NCBI GenBank assembly: GCA_030549335.1
Contig: CM060195.1
Coordinates: 32,678,874-32,742,873, forward strand
Source: Pontederia crassipes
Lineage: Eukaryota > Streptophyta > Magnoliopsida > Commelinales > Pontederiaceae
DNA: 64,000 nt
Reading direction: 5' to 3'
A program made the position numbers and the translations under genes. This document shows positions 1-11,800 of the stretch, one piece after another. The notes under the pieces are model-generated. The model had not been told where the DNA came from and did not search any database. It saw only the letters and a program-made list of their open reading frames with translations. Each line of letters starts with the position of its first letter. Within the stretch, counting starts at the first letter, position 1.

Positions 1-1420
1 AGTCTTCATATTCCAAAATTACATCTTGCCCCATAGATGTGAAACGCTACAAAAGTGAAAAAAAATAAACAGATTACATCTACAAATTAGCCTTGATATC
101 CAAGGAGAGTATTGCTATTCAGTTATATCAGAAGAATTCACGCAGGACACAAATTGGAAAATACTTATTGATTAGTAGTCAGAGAAGAATATAATAAGAT
201 GAGATCACACAAATCAACCAGTGATATAAAAACAAAAATCATGAAACATTGGAAGCAAAAAAACACTCAAATTGTAAAAAAAAGAAAAGAAAAACAGCCC
301 ACCCGTGTCCAAATTTAATGAATTTCTCATACTGAAAGTAACAGTTCTGCATGAAAGTGGATGCAGAAGTCCACCCCTACAGATAATTATAAGAAAGGAA
401 TACTGCTGCAAAACTTCTGGGAAACTACTCGACGCAAACTCTCCTGCAAATATCCCTAATGAGTAAATATATCCAAAGGCTTTGGATTACGCTGAGGGCA
501 TGTTGATTCAGACATAAACGGCCAAAAAAAAGGAAAATACTCATTGATTCGTGCCGAAGGGAACTTTAGTGCAAAGAGCAGCGCATAGTTGGAACCCCCG
601 TCCTTGAAGGAAGAAGGGAGGAAGACAGGGAAATCTCTTGCTATTGCTCATACCAGCAAGGGAGGAGAGAGGTAACTGGCATTATAGTAGCTCACGAACA
701 GCAAGGAATCCGAAATGATGGCACGCATAAAAGGCAATAAAAACCCTATATGTAGATAGACAGATCTTCACATATCTCGTTTCTTAATAAGAAACAGAAA
801 TGGGCGAAAAATCCGTGAATTAAGGGTTCAAATCCTACCATAAAAATGATAAGTAGCACTCCGAGATCCCCATCCCCTTCCAAAAACCAGCAAGTGACAT
901 ATAAATGGTCTTCAGCCTCCCCAGATCTCGATTATTACAATACCATGGAAATCCAAATGGATCTGGAAGGTGCTTAAATCGACATAAATGAGTAATCTTT
1001 CTGCTTAAAAATCACATCTTGCACCGCGATGCATGCTCACAAAAAATCAAAGCCCCTACTTTTTCTTGTTCCATGACCCTAAAAATGCGATATTTACACG
1101 TCTAGCCAGTTCAAGACCAACCGAAAGCCAAAAATCATAGGAAAATAACTCAAGAAACATAAAGAGAGCAATGAAGTGTACCTCTGTGCCCACAAAAAGG
1201 AAGAAGAAGTGTCTGCAAAAGCAACTCCGGCAGAGAGAGAGAGAGAAAGAGAGAGGGGGGGAGGGGGAGAGAGAGAGAGAGAGAGTCTTTTGCTACTACT
1301 ACTGGGGATACTTGGGACTGAGGAAGAGCAAAAGCTACGACAGGGATCGCACAGTTGGCGGCATTGGGAGCTGCTGCTACTAATCTCCGGTGCTTTTGTG
1401 AAAGAGAGGAAATAAATTAA
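1..1420 (-). other. Possible 5' leader and leader intron of a gene left of the window
   Basis: No convincing coding exon was found. Read on the minus strand, 1400 to about 1170 is a pyrimidine-rich stretch with a long CT run, like many plant 5' untranslated leaders. It is followed by an AG|GTACAC donor-like site near 1170. The rest down to position 1 is non-coding and intron-like. The inference is a leftward gene whose coding part lies outside the window. It could equally be ordinary intergenic sequence with a microsatellite. Confidence 0.2.
1231..1285. repeat. GA-rich microsatellite
   Basis: An imperfect (GA)n tract interrupted by a G run. It lies inside the pyrimidine-rich (minus-strand) leader candidate. 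Confidence 0.8.
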
Positions 1421-4128
1421 AACAAGATTAGAAAAAAAAAAGAGTTCTCTGGATTAAAAATTGTTTTCACCAGAAAATAAGGGATTAAACGATTAATAAC
1501 ATGAAAAAGGTGCAAATTTGATTTTTTTTTTCGGGTTGTTGTGTTGCCTTGTTTGATCACTATTATTAATTCTCTTCGATCGGGGCCTATAATTATAAGC
1601 TCAAGGCTTTGTTGCTGTCCAGTGCCCTTCCCTCAGCAGCTACTAATCAAAGCAGCTAACAATTAATTTTTTATATAAAAAAAATTGCATTCAAGAGAGG
1701 GATTTGTCCTCACTCACTCGCACTGTTCTGCTGCTGCTTCCTGTTGGTGTGTGATTACCATATTGCCCTCCCACCTTTGGATTTTGTTCAACAAAAGTAA
1801 TTGTGGAAACTTTGTCCCCTGCTGCATGCTCGCCGTGTTAATTTGCCATGCATGGCCTGGTGAGTGGTGAGGTCTCCTCCCCTTCCCTTGCATGCTTTGC
1901 CACTGACACTTGCCCCACTTACATGTTACCTCCTCACTTCTATCTCCACTCCACTCCACTTTCTCTCTCTCTCTTTCTATCTCGTTCGTCTCCCTTCCAT
2001 CAATGCACATGAATGTAAGGAGCACCGAAATCTCAGGGCCATTCTAGCAAATGATAATAGGTTTAATAGGATTAATTGAAATTGATGATGGATCGACATT
2101 TAATATGTAGTTAATGTGCATAATAGTTATTAAGCCGCGTCGCTTCCCGGGAGCTGGCTAGAAAAGAAAATGACAATCTGTTTGATGCATGAAAATCTTT
2201 TTGCAGTAACTTAGAAAACATATACAGTGACATTGTACAACACTTGGGAAATCAAGGTCATATTTTACTGTTGATACTTGATAATTAATATTCTTACCGA
2301 TATATTTTTTTTCTTTTATGCTATTCGTGCAAAATTATTAGTATTTAACTAATTTAATAGACCTTTAAAAATTAACTGATCTCTTGTTAACTACATCTTT
2401 GATATAATTAATAATTGATTATTTCGGCCACAAAATATTTAAATTCTTGTATTGGATCATACTTTTTTACTGTCTCGTCGGTAAAGTAAAAGAAATTCTC
2501 GTGATCGTTTCTTAATGTGAGACCTTTTTTTGTGCCGATTTATTTTGCGTTCGTAGTTTTCTTTTCCTGCATACCATGTTTTCTAGCTTTTTTCATGTGA
2601 GAGAAACAATATTATAATATCCCAAAATTCATTTAGTCCAAAACTTCTAAATGGGTTCAGTAATTCGTCAAAAAAATATCTATAATTCTCATAGATGAAG
2701 TACAATTACATTAATGTCAGAAGAATTCCTTGCCGGGTATAAGATTTAGCAAAGTTTTGGAGGCAAAAAAGTTTCTTTTGGCTTTGTGCATAAAATTTTG
2801 AGAAAATGGTCCACCGAGGAATGCATGTGGTTCTCATACGGTCAAAAGAAGAGACCCAGCATGAGAGAGAAAGCATCTAATAAAATAAAACCCCCTATCC
2901 ATTATGTCTTCTTTTTTTTTAAAACATGGGGGTGGTGCCCAAGGAGAGATCTGTAATTTTGCACCGGGGGTGTGTTGTCGGTCGCCATCGACATTGGAGT
3001 GAGTCACAGCAACATGGTACTCGTATCGTATGTGCAAATATAAAACAAATAGAAAATAGTACTCGTACAAAGATTTTATAATGTACGAATATGCTCATAT
3101 ATATATTGTTATATATATATATATATATATTTCAAAAATTTAGAGACTATGCTCGTTAATATTCTTATAGCCTTTTTTATGTCAATAGAGGTCGTCTCTT
3201 TGGTCTGTCCTTTTCTTGTGAACTTGGGAATTGGGACCTTCCTAGAATTAGCTACAATTTTCCAAAAAATGGAGGATTAGATTACATTTTTAGTAAGCAC
3301 ATTTGTATTTTTTTTGTGACATTGAGAATATTAAAAATAAATATAATTTTTTTTTCAATAGTGATACATCTTGGAAACTTTCCTTATCAAATCTCAATTC
3401 TATGTTGGGGCAAAAAGTTATATTTTAGTTATTTGTTCGACAACGATGTAGATATGAATTGATTAGTTAAGATGAACGAGTAAATACATAAAATAGTCCT
3501 GAGTTTGATTATTGAAATTGTCCATTTAAATTATTTTATTTTGTCCGAATATTAATAGCTTTATGTGGGTCTAAAATAAAAATATGAATGATTGTATAAT
3601 GTTTAATACATCACTCTCCTCTTTATTTCCTTAATAATTAATATAACCGAAAAAAAAAAGATGAATATATGGTGTGAAAATTTCATTGTGCATATGAGGA
3701 GGAGGCAAAAGAAAGAGAGAGAGAGATGAGCAGAGCTAGTCTGGTCCACAAAGTGTAAAGAGGAGGCCATCACAGAGCAGAACAGCTCTCATGGGAAATG
3801 GGAACACAATGACAACGATATAAAGAGCAAGATGAGCAGAACAACACATATATATATAGAGAGAGAGATATATATATATATAGAGAGAGAGAGAGAGGCG
3901 TTGGGCAACAACTACACCCACCCACTTCCGACAGTCTCATTACACACCTTGCGTAGACTCAAATTCATTGCCGTGTTTGCATCATCTCCCTCTAAAACCC
4001 ACCCTAACCCTAATTCATTCATCCCCCTACATCGATCCACAAAAGAGACTTAGAACTCAAGAGATATAATAACACAAAACAAAAATAAATGTTTCGTAGA
4101 ATTAATTAATTTTCTAACTATATTTTTA
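1421..4128. other. AT-rich intergenic DNA
   Basis: No gene seen. It contains an (AT)n tract at about 3095-3131 and an alternating AT/GA tract at 3846-3898. A telomere-like ACCCTAACCCTAA stretch lies near 4001-4014. Short open frames here have no recognisable protein character. Confidence 0.5.
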
Positions 4129-4328
4129 TTTTATTTTATAACCAACTCCGTCTATATTTTATAGCCGGTCCCAAGCTCGGATAAAGGAGGAGGATTGTGT
4201 TAACCCCGACAACCAGCGTAAAATTCTGTCGAATCTCATGAACATGAATCAAGCGTCGTATGATCCATGTAGCCGACCCCACCTAGTGGGATAAAACTTT
4301 GTTGTTGTTGTATTTTTATTTTATAACC
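4129..4328 (+). mobile_element. Short RTE-tailed element (SINE-like) with 15-bp TSD
   Basis: A 170-bp insertion (4144-4313) flanked by the exact 15-bp direct repeat TTTTATTTTATAACC at 4129-4143 and 4314-4328. It begins AACTCCGTCTATATTTTATA and ends with the GTAGCCGACCCCACCTAGTG tail and (TTG)n. The tail matches the 3' end of the RTE LINE at 16332-17340. The copy at 52168-52359 has the same 5' start, so this family has a defined length and is not just randomly truncated LINE. Confidence 0.8.
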
Positions 4329-5836
4329 GATAAAACATACGAAACCCTAACTAACAAAAAAATTGTGCTGAAAAACTTCAAAACCCATTTTTTTCCTCAA
4401 CATTGACAACTTCGAAATTCAATCTTTGGATATTCTATTTATATTTTTTCCAATTTTCTCATTTTTTTGTTAAAATAGATAAATAGATTTCCGGATGCTT
4501 CTCTCTCATAGTTCATGGTGATAGTTTTCCTCACTTTTCCTTTGCCGCCTCCAAACTTTGGTCAAACATTGAAGATGGAAGAAAGGGGGGACCAAGAGGT
4601 GCTCCTCCCCCTCTTTAATTATATATAGTTTTTAGGTTGTAAAGCTACTCTTTAATTTGGTTCTTTAGAATGTGCCACCAACAGCTTGGGGTGGGGGGAT
4701 GGGGGTGGGGGGTGAGTTTCCCATTCTGGTGTTGAATAAACAAATGTCACTCTAAACACCACTGGCAAATGTGTTGCCACCACAAAAGGTTAAAGTGGGC
4801 ATTTAATATGGGTAGATGAACAATCCATAGAGAGCTCAAAGGTCCATTGCTTCATCTGAGCCTTTTTGCTGCCTCATGTCCTTGCTATGTTTGTAGCCTC
4901 ATCCAACATTGTAGCCTAAGATGCAAAAAGAATATGAACAGTCCATAGATTTCTCATTGGGACACTAATATGACATAATAGAGTGGGCAAGAAAATGTAG
5001 AAGTTAGATTGGAAGTAAAAAGAAGAAAAAAAAAACATATTTTGGTTATGTGACCAAATAACTAACAATATCTACCCAGATTAACATTTTGCATTTTTAT
5101 GATCTAAGCAAACCACCCTGCACAATGACAATAACTTATTTGCAAGAGAAAAAAAATTGGTTTGCTTGTTTCTAATTCCAGGGAAGTGACTATTTGTCCT
5201 TTTATGTTCTTGGTTTCTAATAATGAATAACTTTGCCTAATGATCTACCAAAGAAGACATCATTCGTTGACATGGCACCAATGTGCGGCGTCAAACCAAT
5301 GATCTACACCCTTGTATTAAGTTTGAAGACCTAAAAGCATTTTGTTCTTATCGAGCTTCTGCATCAACAATGTATGCAAACTCAATCAGTTTGTTTGTCC
5401 TTCATGACCTCTGTCCCCGTCATATACTTCATTCACAAGTTTAAAAAAAAAGAAAGAAAAAACTCATCTCATTGCACAAGTAACATGTATTGGCAGCAAA
5501 AATTCCCTGCTGCTTCCAGTAATCTTAGTTATGATTTCTTAATATACGATCCACTGTTATTCTCACCATTAGCAACTTTTATCTGTACAAACTATTATTT
5601 GGCAGCTTTTATAGGCCTCATACTTCCCTGCTCTTACCTCTTCTTCTTGCTACAGTTTCTTGTTGCAGTCATCAGACTTCCCTGGAGCATGTTATCTTCT
5701 GTTTATCCTTCTTGATCATGAATTTTGCAAGGATTGGTTGCTACAGTAGGACCTCAACATATGGGTTTCAGTGCACCCTTTTGTAGGTAGACTGTTCAAT
5801 TGAAAACATACTCATGTTTTCCAAAATAGTATCTGT
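4329..5836. other. Intergenic and 3' flank of the VCCN1-like gene
   Basis: No coding region recognised. The part nearest 5836 should hold the 3' untranslated region and polyadenylation site of the minus-strand VCCN1-like gene, but I see no clear AATAAA signal. A G-run cluster with quadruplex potential lies at about 4687-4714. Confidence 0.4.
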
Positions 5837-8800
5837 TTATCCTTGCTCGCTATTGGTGTATGGTCGCCCATTGGTGGTTCGTCGATCAGGATGAATCATC
5901 ATCTTGCCAAGTAGCCTCGTCTGAACAGAGGCCTCTATTGTCATTGCATCGTGTATGGTGCTATGAAGAAGTTTGCACAGGTCATCCAACGCAAGCATTG
6001 GGAATGGCTCCTCAATGACAACACCAACCTGAATGGATCCTACTGAAAGTTAATAGGGGAACAACACTAGATGCCATCGGCTTCACATGAACACGGAAAA
6101 TTTGATAGCAGAATGCTGCAGAAGGTGCATGAGATGTCCAGTTCAAAGGTATTACAATAGAAAAATATATAATCAGGAAAGAAACAAATAGAAAAACAAA
6201 ACGTCTCAAGTACTTTCAAAAGTCCAGGCAAATCTGTCTTTTCCTTGTCTTCATAGGTCTTAAAGTTGGATGCCCACTAATGAGTAATGCGAAAGTAACA
6301 ACATCATCAGGTTCTCAAGTGCATAGCACTAACAAAGTGCGGTCATAATTGTTAACTGCTTACTTTATCAAATTAAGATGACGCATATGCTATATTCTGC
6401 TAATTCTGTTTGTCATTCATGCACTTGGATCAACTTTGTGGTCTTATAAATAATATGTGGATATAAACTAGATATTAGAAAATAATGAAATGTTTATGCA
6501 GCAGAAAAAATGCTGCATATATGAAGAACACTTTTGAATTCCTACATGTTTAACATAATTGTACATCCTATCGAAGTCAAATCTCATGGTACAAATGTGC
6601 ATTGCATATATGTGATACAGAAATATGCTGCAGATTCATTGACCTTATTGAAAAAGGATGATAAAAAAACAAAACAAGAATCTGTAACCCTTGAAAAATT
6701 CCAACATATGTTCTAACTATTTCACAATCTAATTACAAAAAAGTGTGAAAGAAAGGATTTTTTATAATATCTTTCATTCATTTTTGTCAAAACTTCAAGA
6801 TTTTTGCAGTTGGTAACTTGATATAAAGATGGTACATATATGTAAATTAGATATTAGAAAATAATGTAATGTTTATGCAGCAGAAAAAGTGCTGCATATA
6901 TGAAGAACACTTTTGAACTCCTACATGTTTAACATAATTGTACATCATATCGAAGTCAAATCTCATGGTACAGATATGCATTGCATATATGGGAACAGAA
7001 ATATGCTGCAAATTCATTGGCCTTATTGAAAAAGGATGATAAAAAAATAAAACAAGAATCTGTAACCCTTGAAAAATTCCAACATATGTTCTAACTATTT
7101 CACAATCTAGTTACAAAAAAGTGTGAAAGAAAGGATTTTTATAATATCTTTTATTCATTTTTGTCAAAACTTCAAAAGATTTTTGCAGTTGGTAATATCA
7201 TTGTTCCCCTCTTTTTTTGATTGGTTGAACATTCCACTTATGTAATAGAGGAAATAAGTTTTGGGAGTCTAAACTAGAGGGAGGGATATGCATAGAGTTA
7301 ATGTAAATGTGTTTTTTTTCTTTCCTTTTTTTTTCTTTGATACATGTACGACGTCCCACCTAGTGGGATAAGGCTTTGTTGTTGTTGTTGTATACATGTA
7401 CGACGCAGTCCTTAGTTGAATAGAAAGATATATCGTGACTTTTCTTTCTGGAGAGAGAAAGATATATCCTGACTGTGTTAGCTACATCATGACCAGACCA
7501 ATCTATTTGAACCAAAGTTGATCAGATTAAGAGTTTCTCTTAGTCTTCATCTCTTTAAGCATGCAACTTACATTTACTCTTACACCCACTGATATGAATA
7601 CGACATTATCCGTGCTAACAGCAAAAGAACAAAGAGACTTTAACCCCAAAAAATAGGGAGGCATTTTCCTTACTTCTTCGATGCAGAACAAAGAAGCTGC
7701 ACTGATGAAGGTAGCAGGTATAACAATCCAATTGCAGTCATCCCAAAGAATCACAGGAAGAGTAAGATGCCATAAGACAAGAAATCTTGATGTTAAGCGG
7801 GTATATGCAAGCGGAATTGGAATTCCCATTAATTGCTCACAAGCACCAATGCCTTCATAGAAAGAATGCACTTTTGACTCCTACATAAATAATCAGACAA
7901 ATAATATACCATAATAGAAGCAATGTTCAGGCAGAACATCATGAGCCAAGATACTTCAGGAAAGTAATAACTCGTACGCCTCAACTTCATTGACGTGCCG
8001 CTTTTTATACTTGAAATTGATCTCATTGGAAATGTTATTACACTTGTTCTAAAAGTTTATAGCAATTTATTCTGTGACTAACATAGGGCGCATTAATAGA
8101 ACTCTATCATAAAGCCATCATGTACTACAAATTTAATTGCATTAAGATAGAAGATCAAAAGTCCAAAGGGTCAAAAGGCTCTCTCATGCATGTATACAAG
8201 CATAAATATCTCACTAGGTATAAATTGAAGGGTCAGAAAATGAGGTTACTAAGATACATGTCACACCAATATGTGATTCCCATATATTAAACAAACTTTT
8301 CTCCATGTGGGTTGTGCATATTCATTGCATTTTGAATATTTTATTAATCTTGTCTTATGGAAGTGCATGATTTATAAATGCAATGAGGAAATATCTCATG
8401 TCCCAAAAATAATAGAATCCAAGAAATCTTGTGAAGTTCACTGAAGAACAAAAATGTGTGGTTATTGAGATTTTATTAAATTTGTAAGTTGCACAAATAA
8501 TAAAGATTGCATCCACGAAAAATTATTTGTAGCATGTCAGAAAGGGTGATTACCAAGATGCTTCTTTTTGGTTCTTCCATGTGCAACATCTGAATGCTTT
8601 GTGAAATAAACTCAAGGACACAACGTGGACGATGCTTTGATCTTACAACTATTGCTAAGTCCTCCTCTTCAAGCAAATCCTGCAGATCTTGCTTGACATC
8701 TGACCCACTAATAACATGACACTGCAGTAAAGGACATTAATTTAATAGGATAACACTTCATGAACTAATAGTAATCAAATAAAATCTATAAGTTACAAGA

Positions 8801-11800
8801 CTTCACAAGAAACATATAGAAATTTTTATATAAAACTATGTTAGAGTAAAACATATTTCCCTATCATTTTTTTGTTTGTTATTGAAAAAAAATAAAGATC
8901 CACAAGTTATGAAAATATACTTCCTCGAGAGGTAGACAAAAATTTATGACAGTATAGATATCTGGTTCGTAAGTTGCAACTTTGGAATGGAATAGGATGT
9001 TAAGTTTACATGTTCTTATGTAAATTTATCTCGGTGGCCACCATTTCGCCAATCCAAACTCAGTCTCAGAAACCAATGTATGATGGAATGTAAAGCAAAT
9101 GAAATCACATCTCAAAAAAAGTGGGTGATTCCCATGCTCCGCCTCAAAGTATAAAGTTTCAAATAATTTAATTCCTAAAGAACAAAAGGACATTTAATAC
9201 TAGACTTGTTATGCGAGAGAAAGTTCATTTGCTATCAAGCCAGTTTTCCACTCCTATACAAACTTCATTTATAACATAAATTCCTTCATGTTATTTGCAT
9301 CTATTGTGTTGTGCTCACTGCATCTTCAGCAATGCTTCCTGCAAGATCTGTTCCATTTGACAAGCACATCTTGCATATCGATGAGTTGAGCGTGCTTCAC
9401 ATCCAAATGGCAATGATCGACCATCACCTATAGCATCTCCCACATGATTGATGTAGTCATGCAATTTCAACGCACACAGCTACTTGTGAAGTATTGTTGC
9501 AACTTCAATGCTCTATGCCTCTATCTATAAGGTATGAAATAGAAATATCACCTTGAAGGTCATATCCACAAAACTTTTCTTTGACTGAAATATTCTTGAA
9601 TCTAACTAAACTAACATGCTTAATGAATGTTACTGCAAAAATTATTTTAGTAAAAAAAGCTAACATGTCATTTATAAGCATGTAGATTTTCTTTCTTTAC
9701 GACTAGAAGAATAAGGAGATGCTGAAGGAGGAGGCTAAGGAAGAAAAAAGAAACATGAAGGGATTAACAACTCCTAAAAAAGGTATATTAGGTGGATTTG
9801 TTGGCAATGGTATGGGATTTCCAATGATTTGACGTGTGGGGTTTTCCATACATTATATTATGCTAGGATTTTTTCAAGTGGATATGAATCCTTGTTAGAA
9901 GGATTGAAGTTTTAACTGGTATTTCAAGAATTGTGACCATTGTTGCTTCGTTCATAACTTGATAGATCCACGATATTGTTTAGCAATTTGATTCTGATTA
10001 CACTTATTTATGATCCTTAATGTCCCTTCTTGCCTTAATGTTTTGTTTGTGAGAGGAACTAGGAAGATGGGGCCAAAACCCAATTTTCTTGTCAAGTACT
10101 CGATCAGTTAAACGGATCAAACAACCAATCAGTTCAACCCGACGACTGGTAGATATGATCTAATAGCAGGCAACCTGATCGAGCAAAGTCGATAGTATCA
10201 TATGATCGATGTAATATCCATAATTAAATTAATGAATGATTACATGTGTTAATAGTGAAATATTAGTAAAGGCATGAACATAATTTTTAAAGATATTAAA
10301 ATTGGGAAAACTAAAATATCAGTTATTGTACCCTCTATAAAAGTATTCTAAATGTGACTTCTAAACTTTAGGTGAAATCTGAATTAGGTAAACTAATGAT
10401 GCTGTTGAGAAAGATGTTCTCTTACTGATTGACCAACACTAGTGCCACCTATTTATAATCAAGGTAGGCAATACAAGAGGGAGAATATTACTCCAGAAAA
10501 TCAGGGATATTATCCCAAAATATTTGAAATACTATCCCAAGAAATCTGGGATACTAATCCTAACTAATATTACAAAGATATGCGAAGATATGGAAATATA
10601 TGGAAAGATATGGAGAGATGCAAATCATATTTCAACACTCTCCCTCAAGCTGGAGCGTAAATATCATTTAGGCTCAGCTTGGAACATATATTCAGGAGCT
10701 TCTTCTTGGGAAGTGCTTTAGTAAAGATGTCAGCTAGTTGATCTTCAGTGGCCAAGTGTGGAGTGGATATCTTCTTAGTTGTAATAGCATCACGAATGAA
10801 GTGACAGTCCACTTCTATGTGTTTAGTTCTCTCATGAAACACAGGATTGTTTGCAATAAATATTGCAGCCTTGTTATCACAATACATAGGTACTGGAGAA
10901 GTAACATGAATTCCAAAATCACGTAGAAGAGAGATGACCCATAAGAGTTCACATGTAGTATGAGTCATTGCCCTATATTCTGACTCAGCGTTAGAGCGTG
11001 AGACCACATCTTGTTTCTTGCTGCGCCATGTCACAAGATTTCCACCAACATAAGTACAATAACCAATGGTTGATCTTCTATCTTCATGAGCCCCGGCATA
11101 ATCTGCATCAGAATAACCCCACACTTTTAAATATCCATGATTTTTTAAGTGAAGACCTTTTCCTAGAGAGGCTTTTAGATATCGTAAAACCTGACATACA
11201 CCTGCCCAATGTACTTCACGTGGTTCTTGCATAAATTGGCTTAGACGACCAACGGCATAGGAAATATCAGGACGAGTTACAGTGAGATACAAAAGTTTAC
11301 CAACCATAGCTCTATATCTGGTGACATCTTCTAGAATAGGACTGCTCAAATCTGCTAGAGGTAGTTGTGGATTCATAGGAATGGTGGCTATTTTACAGCT
11401 CATCATACCAGCTTCCTTTAATAGGTCCAAGACATACTTTCTTTGAGAGAATGAATCCATCATCAAACTGATTTACTTCAATGCCTAAGAAGTATTTTAT
11501 TAGACCAAGATCTTTGGTCACAAATTGAGATTGCAGAAACTTCTTTGCTGCCAAAATACCGTCAGTGTCACTACCAGATATTAAAATGTCATCTACATAA
11601 ACTATGAGGATGACTAAACCTTTAGAAGTATATAAAGAGAATGCTGAATGGTCTGAAGAGGATCGACTAAAGTCATATTCTTCAATAGCTCTGCTAAATT
11701 TTTCAAACCATGCTCTTGGACTTTGTTTGAGTCCATAAATTGCTTTCTTCAACTTGCAAACCTTTGAACACTCCCCCTGAGTAATATACTTTAGGGTGAA

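Noticed and set aside
820-870. GGTTCAAATCC, a tRNA B-box-like word
   Set aside because: The flanking arms do not pair into a T-stem and no acceptor or anticodon stem can be drawn.
3832-4053. 73-codon open frame with telomere-like ACCCTAA sequence
   Set aside because: The translation is mostly simple repeats from the AT/GA tract, and there is no promoter, splice or family evidence.
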